Origin: Lantana camara
Lineage: Eukaryota; Streptophyta; Magnoliopsida; Lamiales; Verbenaceae
Direction: 5' to 3'
Length of the DNA stretch: 64,000 nucleotides
NCBI GenBank assembly: GCA_037501455.1
Contig: CM074860.1
Coordinates: 52,400,501-52,464,500 of the forward strand
Made by a program: the position numbers and the translations under genes. The notes below the pieces were generated by a model. It was not told the DNA's origin. It saw only the letters and a list, made by a program, of their open reading frames with translations, and searched no databases. Of the stretch, positions 11,735 to 23,924 are shown piece by piece; positions within the stretch are counted from its first letter, which is position 1, and the number at the start of each line of letters is the position of its first letter.

Positions 11735-14700
11735 TGTAACGCCCCAGTTTTTTTTATTAATACAGCATGACGTATGTGTTTACCAAATTGCGCGAAATAA
11801 TTATTTATACGTGTTTTATATATTTAATTTAATTTTATATATATTAAATGTTAATTACTTTCTTTTAATGTTATTAATATCAAATATATTTATATAAATA
11901 TATAAACATGTTAATTATGGTACGTGTTGTTTAGTGTAGTTGCATGAACTCATGCAATTCATGTTAATTAATTAGTGAAATTGTTATTAAAATCATAATT
12001 GATGCATGCATGGTATTTACAAATTATTTACGTATTTTAATTTTATAATTATTTGTAATGTTATGGTTTTCATGATTCATTGCTTATGAGAGACATTTAC
12101 GTGCTTCGTTTTTATATAAATTGATTCCGAAACTTCGTGCAAATTTAATATGTTAGACTTATATGTGTCTTCTATATGAACATATGTTCATTTTGTATAT
12201 TCGGGTTCATTTGCATGTGTTTCGGATTTAATTTTAATTTTGAAATCCAAGTCGAGGGCTAACTAGCAATTAGCACACCCTTGGTTCCGTAATTGATATC
12301 TCGAGCTCGGGAACTCGGATTCGAGTTCCGTCAACTTCGCTGAACTCGTATCAAAAATTCAGGTTTAATAAAGTTAGCCTTATATTTTTCCGAAATCATT
12401 TGAACCTCCGAAATTCAACCGAAAAACGGAACGGCGACCAAACTGACCATGTTATACTAAAATGTCCATAACTCATCCAAACTTTAACCAATTTAACCAT
12501 GGTTTGATGCTATGAAACCATAACTCAACCACCTATCCTGTTATATCATCCCTTAACCAAATCAACCCTCACACAAACAACAAATCTCAGCCAAAGCTAC
12601 TGCATTCCAGTTTTTCCATAACCCTTGTGCCCTTGGAGATTTTGGAGCTCAAATCTCTACCAATCTTCATCCAATCAACAAGGTAAGCTTAGGGTTGTAA
12701 CATATGTTCATTCCTGGTCATTTTCATCCTTTCATCCCCAAATTTGATCATGGTTTCATGAGCTTTTGGCTGAATTTGAAAAATAGAAAGTTTTGAGCAA
12801 GTATGTTCATCTCATTCGTTTCTTGATGGATGTGACTGATTCCAAGCTTGAATATGATTGTTTTGACATCCTCTTCTCAGTTATGAGCATTGATTGCATG
12901 GTTGTTGAAGTGTTTATGAGATATCAATTATGGAACATTGAGAAAAACTTCATGAATGGTCACGTATGCTTTCTTTTCATGTTGGAGCTCTTTTGGGACT
13001 GATATATATGTTGAATTTGTGTTGTTTCGCTGAGTTTTGGATAGCCTATTTGACCTGATTATGTTGAGTTGAGGAAGATCAGAGGTTGCCCTGTTTTTTT
13101 TCGTGACTTTTACCCTGTTTTTGAACGGGTTTTTGTTGCTGAAAACTGCTGCGATGATGCTTGTATGTTGCTGTCAGTTTTGTGAGTCTTTGTGGCTGGT
13201 TGTTGCTGCATTTCATACCTTACTACTGCTGCATTTCATGCCTTGTATCGCTTCCTTCTTGCTGCTCTGATTTAAGCCAACAAACAGGGGCCTTTTGAGC
13301 TGCTGCTGCTGCCAGTGCTTCTGTTGTCTCTCCCCGGCCGGGGAGATTTTGTACATGAAAGTACCCGGCCGGGGAGCCCCTTTACAGAACCTCCAATGCA
13401 TGGACTCCCCGGGCGGGGACTTTTGCTGCTTAAATCTCCCCGGGTGGGGAGATTGAATCTGGAACAGAGTTGCTGCTGCTGCTATATTTTTTCCTTCTTT
13501 TCTTCTTTAATCTAATTGCATGTACTGTGCGTATGTATTGCTTTGTTTGTGTGTGATTTCTTTTCCTCCTTTTTCATGCAGCATGTACGTGAGTGCTTAA
13601 GATTACATGCAAGATATAGTCTAATGCATGAATATTGTATAGTTTGTATGAATGCATGCATTTATGTACGTTGTATATATATATATATTTGTAACATGTA
13701 TTGCATGCATGGTTAATAATTAGGTTTGTATGCATTTTTGTTGTGAGTGCATGTATAATTACGTATATACACATATATATAAACATATATTTTGAATGGT
13801 AATTGCATGCATGAATAAATTTACATGCTATGTACGTATATTTATATATATTTACATATATATGTTTATATTATATTAAATATTATTTGATTCAATTGAA
13901 TTATAGAATTTAATTATTACCTATTTCATGTTTTATTTAATTTCCGATTTTAAATTGAATGTATTTAGTTGTCTATTTTCTAATTGTAAATGCGATTTAG
14001 TATGTGCTAGGATCATATTTGAAATTCTTGGATTGAATTGATCGAAATGTGAATTTATGAATTGAATGAAAGTGAACGAATGATTGAATGACTTGTTTAT
14101 ATGATTTAAATTCCTTAATAGTGCACATGAACATTTTCATGACATAATCTTTTCTTTTATACATTCATATCATGATCATGACATTGCCGAGCGTCTTAAT
14201 TGGTCATATTGAGTCTCACTTCACCTTTATTGCATAGATTTTGATTCCGTTGGAGACGAGGCCGGTCCGAGAGGCTCTTGTGTTCTCCTTTTTGCCGTTT
14301 AAGGTGGATTTCTCTTCTAATTAGATAAATGACCCTATATCCCTTCAACGTGAAAAGTTTCGTCCAAAATGAATATATATATGTATATAGAGTCGTTTTC
14401 AAGTGTAAATGTTTTCAAACGTAAAGCCCTTATTTTAATGAACCTACCAAATGTTTTGGCGAGAATGAATGAATGTTCACAATAAATGGGGCCCAGGGAC
14501 TTGGTGTGAGTGGGGACCCGAGGAGGCATAGGCTGACGGGAAACTCTCATACTAGTTCCACTAAAGAACGGTGTAACCGGACCTCGTTAGGAGTTAGCGA
14601 GGAATGGACGCTGAGTGCTATCTGGGGAGTCATGTTCCCCTTTTGGTCAATGAAGGGGTGGATGGGCCTTGCAAACCCGCCACCAACCCGGAGGAAGAAG

Positions 14701-15411
14701 GTGTAAATGTTATTGAATGCGCACGAAAGAATGAAATGCATGAAAAGAATGAATGAATGAATGTTAATGAATTACACGAGGTGTTGGTTGGAGATAATGC
14801 ACGCCCACTCGCCGGGCCAATAATGACCTAATGTTAATGAATTGTTATAATCCCTTTTGATGATTTCTATTCGCCCACTTGGGAAATTCTTCAAAACCTC
14901 ACTTGGGATTATAGCTTGCATGTGATTGTTTAAATACTGTCGTATACTATATATTGCCCTGCTTTTATACCCACCAGTCCCTTTTGGACTGAACCCCGTT
15001 TGGCTTTCAGTTGTGTTGTGCAGGTGTCAAGGGAGCTAGGCTGGAATTCGAGTCATAGGTCTTGCTTTCATTTCTAGCCCTTTGTATTTTGGTCTTACAC
15101 TCACATATTGCACATTGGATCATTGTATATGAATAAGATTGGAGCGTACTTGTTGTTTGAGCCTTGATGGCATTTGTTAATGTATATGGCTAGCTTTTGG
15201 GAGCTTGAATGATCAATGTTTATATTATGGCTAGTTATTGCTTCCGCACTTAATGTTTACTCTGATTTTATGGTTTAAGGGTTAGCCCGCCTAGCATAGC
15301 GTGTGTGTTTGTCCCCGTTCACCGTGACTTAGCTCGAGTAAGGATCGTCCATTTCATATTCGGATCGGGTCTCGGTGCGGAGGATGTGGTACCTTGAGCT
15401 CGGGTGCTACA
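11735..15411 (+). repeat. 3' LTR of element B
   Basis: Same organisation as the 5' LTR, 3677 bp against 3699 bp. It carries the palindrome cluster at 13329-13452, a donor-like GTAAG at 12683, and the CAGTCC...GGACTG hairpin at 14975-14991. Several C/T differences from the 5' copy fall in CG contexts, for example CGGGTGGGG against CGGGCGGGG in the last palindrome, as expected of methylated repeats. Confidence 0.93.
13329..13452 (+). repeat. palindrome cluster in the 3' LTR of B
   Basis: Counterpart of 6649-6772. The first palindrome (13329-13346) is unchanged and the fourth has one C to T change. Confidence 0.9.
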
Positions 15412-15416
15412 TGGAA
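15412..15416. repeat. target site duplication TGGAA, right of element B
   Basis: Perfect match to 5051-5055. Host LTR A resumes after it. Confidence 0.95.
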
Positions 15417-16242
15417 GTAAGGTGGGAGACCCGTACTCGTCGGGTATATGAATATGATCTGTTATGTTGATTATGGAAAGGGATAGGAGCTTTTTCTTTC
15501 GATATGATATGATTATGCTAAGTTCATTAAGTTTCGGATAAGATAAGTTATGTATCATTTTGGTTTGAAAATGGTTTTGGTATGCAAAACCCTACTCCCG
15601 GTTCATAATCTTTCTTTTGACGTGCTTTGCTCCTTATTATGTATAGTGTGTGTGTGTTCAGTCCCCCTCACTCAGTCAGTGGACTGATCCTCTGCCCACC
15701 TATGTTTTTAGTTTGCAGGTACAAGTTGTTGGAGTTGGAGCTAGGCAGCTTTGAGTCGGGTCTGTCGAGTCTTTGTCGGTCTGTTTGATTTGTTAAGTAC
15801 TTTGTTTCGATTTGTGTAGAAAGCTATGCAAATGATAAATATTATGCAGGTTGGTACTTATAATTTGTATGTATGAAATTCGGGACAGGTTAGGATATGT
15901 TTGTGGAATTAGTTGAACCTGTTTTCATTGTATGATTATTTGGGACAGGTTAGGACAGGTTTACTTGATTTGTTGAACCCCGTTTAGTTGATGTTGATTT
16001 ACTTTCTGGAATACAGGAATTATGACTGTTGATTACAGTTTTGATAATTCGTATTTTGTATCGCTTCCACATTCAGGTTTTTCATATTTTCATGTGCACA
16101 AGGTTTAGGTACCGCCTAGCGTAGGTTTGTTTTTTGTTTGTCACCCGTTCGCTGTGACTTGGTGCGTGTACGGACCTTCCATTTCGTACATGTGTCGGGT
16201 TATAGTGCGGGGGTGTGGTGCCTCTCCACTTGGGGTGCTACA
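15417..16242 (+). mobile_element. LTR A, second part
   Basis: Continuation of LTR A after element B, from GTAAGGTGGGAGACCCG to the end GGGGTGCTACA. It contains the CAGTC-AGTG-GACTG hairpin (15673-15686) and an acceptor-like TTTGCAG near 15718. No PBS follows, so the interior beyond it has been lost or this is a 3' LTR. Confidence 0.78.
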
Positions 16243-16320
16243 AACACGGGAAATTTTTATTTAGAGTCCAGTACTCGAGGCATTGGACCTAAGGACAGGT
16301 CCCTTTTAAGGGGGAGAGGT
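16243..16320 (+). other. interior remnant with pre-PPT hairpin and PPT, before LTR C
   Basis: 78 bp between LTR A and LTR C. It has a hairpin at 16285-16302 (GGACCTA-AGGA-CAGGTCC, one mispair next to the loop) and a PPT (AAGGGGGAGAGG, 16308-16319). Confidence 0.78.
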
Positions 16321-19300
16321 TATAACGCTCCGCGTCTTCGTACGTACAGGTATGACATCACAAAGTTTGATACTTGCAGTTTTAATTATTTAAGTATGCC
16401 TTTACATGTTAATTTAAATGTTTATATGCAAATTAAATTTATATGGAATCAGTTATTGAGTCATGAGTATGAAACTTGAACGTTTATACTTATATAACTC
16501 CGGACATGGTCCGTATGTGCCCGAATTTAATTCTGATTTTCGTGATAATTTGATATGCATGAGCTATGTGTGTTATAAACATGTCTATATGCTCGTTTCA
16601 TGTTTTCGGACTCGTTTGTTGTGGTTTTGAAGTCATTTTTGGGAACCGGACCAAAACGGGGCTAAAGAGCATTTGGCGCAATTTTAGTTTCGGGAGGCAT
16701 AACTTGGGCTCAAAAATTCAAATTTAAATTTCGTCACCTCCATTGGACTCATTTTGACGGTTCGGGTGCAATGGAACAATCCTCATCATTTTCCAAGCCC
16801 GTTTGAACCTCTGAAATGTGTCCGGACCGAGCAACTTGTACCGGAAGTACCACCTTTAACTTGAATGGCCATAACTTTTTCTTTTAAACACCTTTTTGAC
16901 CAATTATTGGGCCCACATTCCAATTAATTACTCCTCTAGCTCCTTCACTCAGCCCAATTTCATTCAAACCACAAGAAAGAGGAGAAACTGCTGCTGAAAA
17001 TCGAGCTCCAACGAGAAAGGAGAAAGAACTATTCACCCTCTTTGATTTTGAGCTCATACCACCACCATTTCTTCTCCAATTTGAAAGGTAAGCACATATT
17101 TGTATTCTCCATCTCCTTGTGGTCATTTTAAACAATGGTTGGTTGATTTTCATCCATGTTTGAGTATGGTTTGAGTTAGAGGTTTAATAGTAAAGGTTTC
17201 AAAACCATTTTTGAATTCATTGATAAACCTTATGTAATTTGAAGATTTATGGTATGTTGCTTGATCACATGAGCACCTATGTATCATTTATGAACTTGAT
17301 TTGCTTCGTAGATGACTTATATTCAATCCACCATTGTTACATCTTGAAAGTTGAAGCATGAAACTTGAATTTTGTTGTGATATTTGTTTCCTTTGATAAT
17401 CTAATGTGTTATACATGCAATATACTATATTTTGAAGTGTTCTTGAGGTGTTTTTGGGGATCTTTCCCCATCGAATTTCAGCTTTTTTGCCATTATTCTA
17501 GCTCCAGGGGAGGCCCAATGCCCATTACCCCCAAAGTTCGAACGGCCCTTACTCAAGTCAGGAGCTCATGGACTGCCTAACGGCCGTTACACTTTCGCAG
17601 ACCAATTTTCCTAATGGTCGTTACCTATTGAAATGAACTCCGATTTACCTGAATTTTTAACCAAAGAAACCTCTTGAAGTCTAGAAAATTCTTCAGCTAG
17701 AATAACCTTAAAATTCATCCTGGTTTGTGAGATATATTCATTTGAAAATTGTGTCGCCACTTTGCCGGAATTCTGCATTTGTCCAACTTCAAACCTAAGC
17801 CATTTTCATATTGCTTTGAACCATGATTCGAGCCATATATCATTGGAAAGACCTAATTGTATAGTTTCATATACATCAAACAAAACTTAATTCCAACTTC
17901 TAGAACTCGAGATATTCCCATTTTTCTACATCTTACGCGTTTCCAAATGTAGTCAGCTTTTACCTAAATCCATTCCCTTGTGCTCCTTTCACTTCCTTGA
18001 CTTCCATATATGCTTAAATTGATCTCTTTTGCTTCAAACTTGTATGTATGGTATTGATGGCTTATTAAAAGATATGTTATGATATTTTTATGAATTTTAT
18101 GTTTTGATTTACGAGGTGTAAACGTGATTTTTGTGCATGAACGTTTAAATGCTACAATGTGACCTTCCTTGCAACCCTTGCATTCTTTATTTATTTAATG
18201 GATTCCTTTCACCTCTAAATTACTCATATGCATCGTTAACATGTATTATAACTTGTTATGAATTGAATATTGAATGAGCGATTGATATTGAATGAAAGAA
18301 TAGTAATGAATGGACACGATTTATTCGTGTAATGAATGAATACCTTGATTACGTGTCTAAGTGACATTAATTGTGATATGAACATATTCATAGCATAATG
18401 TTATTGCTCATGCATGTCTTATCATGTTATAACATTATCGTGAGTCATATATGGCTCATTTAGAGTTTTGAGTCTCACGAATGCACCGTATTGTCTTTTT
18501 GAACAGTTTTCTTCGGGGCGGAGATGTGCCAGGTTCTTAGGCAATCTTCAAGTTTTCTTTTCTTGTTGGTTTTGTTCGGTAAGGTGTAGCCAGGTGGGTT
18601 TCTCTTCTGTTAGGTAAACTTTGACCCGATATATCCCAACGTGCAAGATTTTGGCCAAAGTATTCTATATATATCTCGAGTCTTTTCAAGGAGTCAATGA
18701 TTTAACGTTAAAACCCTTTTCTTTGAATGAATCCTTACCTAATTTTTTGGCGAGATCAGTGATCACAATGATTATGGGGGCCCTGGGACTAAGAGTACGT
18801 GGCTATCCGGGCAAGCATGGGCTGACGGTGATCCCCGTGCATTAGTTCCAACACACTACGGTGATATCGACCCTCGTTAGGAGATTAACGAGGAATGGGA
18901 ACCGGGCCTTTGGGGAGTCATGAACCTCACTGGCTATAATGAATGGGTGGATGGGTCTTTGGCCGAGTCTGTCTACTAATTGGAGAAAAAAAGGGTAATT
19001 GATTATGCATTAATGAACGATTATGAATGATTAAGAATGAGTGAATGAATGTTGTGTGATCGCTAAGAAATTAAGGAATGGATAATGCACACACGAGGAG
19101 AAGGTTGGAGAATTCGCCCACTCATCGAGCTCACTTAACGGCCTAATGAATAAATAAATAAAATTGTTTGTTGTAATCCCGCGCGGTGTTTTCTTTGTTT
19201 TCACCCACTTGGGAAATGTTTCAAAACCTCGCATGGGATTATGGCTTGCATGTGTGTGTGTGTGTAATTTCTGTATTATTATTGTGTTAAGCCCTATTTT

Positions 19301-19730
19301 ATACCCACCAGTCTCTTAAAGACTGAAACTGACTTTGTTTTCTATTTCTCTTGCAAGTTTTGGAGTGCTAGGCGGGATTTCGGATCCGTAGAGTCTTGGG
19401 GAGTCGTGTATGGCTTTCTTTTATGTTACACTCATACCACTTGCATTGTTATTTATGATTATGAACACCTGCGAGCGCTTTAATGTTTAAATTTTGGATC
19501 TTGTGAGCTCATTGATTATGTTAGTGAATGTTATTGCTTCCGCTCATGTTTAATTACTCTGCACTTGGTTCATTTATTGCTTAATTGGTTTCGAAGGTTT
19601 AGTTCCCGCCTAGCATAGTGATGAGTTATGTCCCTGTTCGCTCTAATTTGACACGTGTATGGATTACTCATTTCATATGCGGGTCGGGTCTTAGTGCTGG
19701 GGATGTGGCGTCACGAGTTCGGGCGATATT
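16321..19730 (+). mobile_element. LTR C, old and degenerate
   Basis: Follows a PPT and begins TATAACGCTCCG, where the usual TG has become TA. It ends near GGGCGATATT, a decayed GGGTGCTACA. It keeps the donor-like AAAG|GTAAGC (17088), a decayed palindrome cluster (about 17509-17625), a TG repeat (19249-19264), and the CAGTCT-CTTAA-AGACTG hairpin (19309-19325). It is followed by a PBS-like site, so it has a PPT on one side and a PBS on the other. The longest ORFs inside have no recognisable domain. Confidence 0.8.
17509..17625 (+). repeat. palindrome cluster, TAACGGCCGTTA type (LTR C)
   Basis: One intact 12-bp palindrome (17578-17589) and about three decayed relatives (around 17515, 17540 and 17612). 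It is the same type as in fragment L. Confidence 0.65.
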
Positions 19731-19737
19731 TATTAAG

Positions 19738-19749
19738 TGGTAGTTAAGT
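19738..19749 (+). other. decayed primer-binding site after LTR C
   Basis: TATTAAG then TGGTAGTTAAGT, which aligns with CCTTAAG then TGGTATCAGAGC in intact elements. It is weakened by several substitutions. Confidence 0.5.
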
Positions 19750-20867
19750 TTTTATGAAGTTACCATTAATGCTCCAAGCTTAAATGCAAGATATGTAGTT
19801 TTTGATACTCTAACATGCCTTCATGTGTTACCTAGCTTTAGTGTCAATTTTGCGGGGTTTTGAGGCTGATTTGCAAGTGTTCGTGTGAAGAAGACGAAGC
19901 AGGGGAGGGCTAACGCCCATTAGCCCTCTTGGAGGTAATGGCCATTAGCAGCAGGTTGGGAGTCTGTTCCCACTAACGGCCGTTAGTGGAAGAAGGAAGG
20001 GAGGGGACTAACAGCCGTTAGTCCCCCAGATTTGGTGTTTTGCGTGCTTTGTTCGTTTGTTTGCTCGTTTTGTTCGTTTCCTTCCCCGATCTTGATCCTT
20101 TTGTGTTGTGTACTTGTTTATATGCATGAATTGCTCTGCTATGGCTTGTTAATGTGTGATTTTGATATGTTTCATGTGTAAATAATTTTTATGGTGTGTA
20201 TTTACTTGTTTTGGGTATGATTTCGATGCATGCAGGCGAACTATGAACTTGTTTGCTCTAAGTGCTACGTGTGACGCATCTTTGTACCTAATTTCCTTCC
20301 TTATATGTTTTGAACTTGTTATATGCTCCTATATGAATATGAATTGATGTGATATGATGAATTATGTGATTTTAAGGCATGCTATGAAGTGTTAAGTATT
20401 TCACATGTTCGTAATTGAGTAAGTGTTATCGTTTGCCATCTCATTTGCATCCATTACCTTAATTGCGCACATGAACATGTCCTAACGTGTTTTATAAGTG
20501 TGATTGCATATGTTAAGCTATGTAGTGACTTCATTTGCATGATATTGATATGAACACGAACTTTGCCGAAGTGATTGCATTCGTTAAGTGCATAAACATA
20601 CGCCGTGCGTCTATATGGTTCATTTTGAGTCTAAGTCTTGTATTTTGTCTTCAGTTTGTTCAGTTGATTCCGGGGTTGATCGATCGTGTGTCTTCGGCTT
20701 CGTCGGTGTAAGGTGAGGTTAGGATATAGTTAGACCCTTATGAAATGTGCCCGTTTTTTACTGCATGTGACTTATAAGCCTCTATGTATATGTAGATATG
20801 TGTGGAATATGTATTTTGATGGTTTTGTTATATGTTTGAAAATAAGAACACTATGTATGAGCCTATG
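19750..20867 (+). mobile_element. LTR fragment L, plus orientation
   Basis: The middle of a plus-oriented LTR with both ends missing. It has the palindrome cluster (19917-20026), a GCGCACATGAACATG motif near 20466 and a GTAAGGTGAGGTTAGG block near 20708. Fragment G cuts it off at 20868. No gene is seen. Confidence 0.65.
19917..20026 (+). repeat. palindrome cluster, CACTAACGGCCGTTAGTG type (fragment L)
   Basis: Four members: an inverted GGGCTAA...TTAGCCC near 19918-19937, TAATGGCCATTA at 19936-19947, the perfect 18-bp palindrome at 19971-19988, and a 10-bp stem with AGCC loop at 20003-20026. Confidence 0.88.
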
Positions 20868-21884
20868 TGTAACGCCGCAATGAGGGCATCCACGCCTATC
20901 CCGCGCTACGGACCTAGCTTGTCTATAGAATTGCCATCCATATACCTGCCAAGCTCGAAGCAAGCGGTGATAAACGGACAACATAGCTAGGAGGTACTAG
21001 ACTCACAAAGCGAGTAAATCAAACACCAGTACGCAGAAGCTTAAATCAAAATGCATACAATAGAATAATTCATCCATCAAATAAAGTGACCACTACAGTC
21101 CAGCACATAATGCTCAAAGTACGGAATGTAAAATCATCCTAAAGACCAACACGGTCCAACTAGCATAAAACTAAAACATCATAAAAAGATACTTAATCCA
21201 AAGTCAATTCTGAAAAAACATGACATAAGTAATAAGGTATGCTACAAGCATAACGAGTACAAACTAGACGACTAAACAAGACTCTCAAGAAAGACCCCGC
21301 CTAGCTTGACTCCAAAACGCAACCTGCAGACACGAAAGGCAAAGGAGATCAGTTCAAAAGGAACCGGTGAGGAAAGAGTGAGTTATACAATAATATACAA
21401 GGGTTCAATATATGCAAAACCAAAGGTTGTTTATGATCCGTTTAGGGTTTTCAAAACAATGCAAGGTTTTCAAAGCACGGATCATAAACTACAAAACACC
21501 CGGCTCGGCGAGAACGAGTACTCCAACCAACTTCTGAATCTAAACAAAACCAAACCAATCCATCCAAACTCCATGATGCCGAGGGTGTACAGCCCCCGAA
21601 CATCGGTTTAAAACATTGGGAAGCGAGTCCATGAAACTCCACATTCCCCCTCGAGTATACCTCAGTCCTGCACACTCCGCCGGAACCTAAGAATCTCCCA
21701 CAAGTTGGGGACTTTATAAGAAGTAACCGTCGGCCCTTGCCTTTCCGATGTTCCTACTTACTCCATCCCCGAGCTCTCAAATCCAAGTCCAACCATGCAA
21801 GCGTCCCTGCAAGGTACCAACATCCATGCCCCTTTCATAGCATGGTCCAAAACATCTCGCTACACAATGCATTTTTACATAATA
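20868..21884 (-). mobile_element. LTR fragment G, minus orientation
   Basis: On the minus strand this is the later half of an LTR ending GGCGTTACA at 20868. The CCTGCAG block near 21323 and CTCGGCGAGAACGAGT near 21503 fall in the usual order for a minus-oriented LTR. It is cut off at 21884 by the TRIM-like LTR. Confidence 0.65.
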
Positions 21885-22094
21885 TGTAATAGCCCGAAAA
21901 CCCGCCTGTCGATATTGTCCACTTTGGTGGGCTAAGCGACACCAGCCTCACGGTTTTGTTTCTCCCGGTGGAATTTAAGCCCGAAGGCACCCACCCAGGA
22001 AAAGGCCTCAACAGGGAAGAGGTATCCACCCACTTACAAAGAAGGCTTCGTTCTCCTCTTCTTCCGATGTGGGACAAGCACTTTGAGCTTTACA
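21885..22094 (-). mobile_element. TRIM-like short LTR, 210 bp
   Basis: On the minus strand it begins TGTAAAGCTC and ends GGGCTATTACA, and contains CTTGTCCCACATCGG, a motif typical of short plant TRIM/SMART LTRs. It matches 56209-56418 on the other strand with about a dozen differences over the same 210 bp. No TSD is seen. It abuts the PBS of LTR F, so it is a solo or recombined LTR. Confidence 0.75.
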
Positions 22095-22106
22095 GTCCTG
22101 ATACCA
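22095..22106 (-). other. primer-binding site after LTR F, fused to TRIM LTR
   Basis: On the minus strand, 8 nt after the LTR F end, TGGTATCAG is intact, then GAC and directly TGTAAAGC of the TRIM LTR. The PBS is normal for nine bases and then switches. Confidence 0.7.
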
Positions 22107-23375
22107 CTTAAGAATGTGGCACCCCAAACGGAGGATGCCACATTCCCCGCACTAAGATCTAGACCCGGTCACGAAATGGAAGGTCCATGCCCGAATCCGA
22201 ATCATAGCGAACGGGAGACCAACTCACACACTAGGCTAGGCGGATCTAACTTGACAAACTCAGAGTGCGGAAGCAATTAAAACATAACATGCAAAGCAGG
22301 TGGCGGGTTCAACTAGCATAGATACCTAATCCCGAATCAATTCATAATCCAACATAATAAACAACATAAGTATCATCATAATAGCTGTTAACGTCCAAGT
22401 ACTAGTTTACTGACCCCACACGGGTTTAAGTCTAAGTAGAATATAAACATAACCTTCAAGTGTGAAACATAAATATATAACATGAATAAAGTATGTGACA
22501 AATGCATCCTAATACCAACTAGATTGACAAGTGTGACTCCGAAGACTCACTTCCGCTAAGCCAAAAGGAATCCTGCAAACTAAAAGATAAAATGAGGTGT
22601 CAGTCAACAGACTGAGTGAGAGGACTAACGCACACCCACAATATATATATATAAAGAGCACAACACCGAATAAAAGGATGGACTCATGAACCGAGGATAG
22701 GTCTTGCATACTAAAACATTTCGAAATAACCCAAATAGATATAGATATAAGTTTAGAAACCATTTTTCAGAAAGACTCTATCCCGATTCATAATTCCATA
22801 ACATAACATAATCAACTGCTCGGCGAGTATGAGCTTCCAACCTCAACTCCTCATAACGGAAATCAAAATAAATCCAACCTCTACTCCAATGATGGAAGAG
22901 CCACGCGTTGGCCCTAACCATCTATAATAAACCATCTAAAAATAGACTCACCCTCAAGGGGTAGCGAACCCACAAGAGTCCTCCCCGGCCTTAGCCGAAG
23001 GCTCAAGATACCACACCTTCCCTACAGCACGGGGTCGCGTGAAGATATCTCAAATGGAACTATGAAATAGATGAATACCCCGACGACCCTAACCGTTCCA
23101 GGGGATCCATTACCCGTAGCTCTCCTGGATCAGATCCACAACAGATCACAACGGATCACAACAGAACAGATCACAACGGATCACATACGCCAATCTTTCA
23201 TGGCAATCTCGCTACAGAATCATAACACAACTGAATTTTCCAAAATAACTTACATATGCCTCAAAAACTGGTTTTTATAAATATTCCCACGCTGCAGGGA
23301 TATAGCCCGAAGGCACCCGCCCACGCAGGACACACGCACGTACATTCCCACGCTACAGGGATATTGCCCGAAGGC

Positions 23376-23380
23376 ACCCG
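23376..23380. repeat. target site duplication ACCCG, left of mini-LTR
   Basis: ACCCG precedes TGTAATGCC and is repeated at 23740-23744. Confidence 0.88.
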
Positions 23381-23739
23381 TGTAATGCCCCAAGTTCCAG
23401 AAGTTCAGGTAAGCACGCCACGTGCGGGTCTTCGGGAGTTGGGGGTTTAATTTTATATATTTACTTGCTTATTATAATTTCATTACATTACTATGTGCAT
23501 TATACATTCCTATGTATTTATATGAATTAACTTTTAATGGGAAATTGTGAATTAAGTGATAATGTGCTCAATTGTCTTATACGAATTTAATTGATCATCT
23601 CTTAAATTTATGGACTTGATTGCATTTCATGAATTGGGAGTTAGATGTCTAATTGTTAGAGATGATACTTGATTGCATTCAATTGAATGCTTGAGACTAT
23701 AGTGCGGGGGATGTTGCGCCTAGCGTTCCGGGTGCTACA
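23381..23739 (+). mobile_element. 359-bp mini-LTR (solo)
   Basis: Begins TGTAATGCCCC and ends CCGGGTGCTACA, flanked by perfect TSDs ACCCG. Both ends resemble the multi-kilobase LTRs of this window (GTGCGGGGGATGTTG and CGGGTGCTACA at the 3' end), but the middle is only about 250 bp of AT-rich sequence. It is either a solo LTR of a short family or one with a large internal deletion. Confidence 0.82.
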
Positions 23740-23744
23740 ACCCG
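23740..23744. repeat. target site duplication ACCCG, right of mini-LTR
   Basis: Perfect match to 23376-23380. The host sequence CCCACG continues after it. Confidence 0.88.
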
Positions 23745-23924
23745 CCCACGAAGGAGGCACGCATAAGGTCATAAACATATCATATCCAACACATACATAT
23801 CTATAGTAAGGTATACTCGCATGCAAGGGTAGAAATCAGCATATAAAAGCCATAGGTCTCATAACTATACAAAATCCTAAGCCTCACCTGAGATAGTAGA
23901 GTCTGAGAGCGTGGAGGGCCAAAC

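Larger units (their letters stand above)
5056..15411 (+). mobile_element. element B: complete non-autonomous LTR retrotransposon
   Basis: A complete insertion: 5' LTR 5056-8754 (3699 bp), PBS 8763-8774, interior 8755-11734 (2980 bp), PPT 11722-11733, 3' LTR 11735-15411 (3677 bp), and perfect 5-bp TSD TGGAA. The interior has no gag or pol I can recognise, so the element needs proteins in trans. Its PBS leader and LTR ends are nearly the same as those of the three-LTR element at 30331-49064, which makes that lineage its likely relative or helper. The two LTRs differ at scattered bases and in TA-repeat length, so this insertion is older than the three-LTR one. Confidence 0.93.
22115..23924 (-). 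mobile_element. LTR F, 3' part, minus orientation
   Basis: On the minus strand it ends GGGGTGCCACA at 22115, followed by a PBS. It carries CAGTC-AACA-GACTG (22601-22614), an acceptor-like TTTGCAG near 22575 and CTCAGGTGAGGCTTAGG near 23885. Internal features are the repeats at 23128-23185 (CACAACGGATCA), a repeated ATTCCCACGCT...GCACCCG unit (about 23282-23380), and the mini-LTR at 23381. Element D was inserted at 23925, and the start of the LTR is probably 53341-53753. Confidence 0.7.

Noticed and set aside
2132..16242. LTR A as a simple solo LTR
   Set aside because: No matching 5-bp repeats flank it (GAGAT against AACAC), and a PPT precedes it, so it is the 3' LTR of a larger element.
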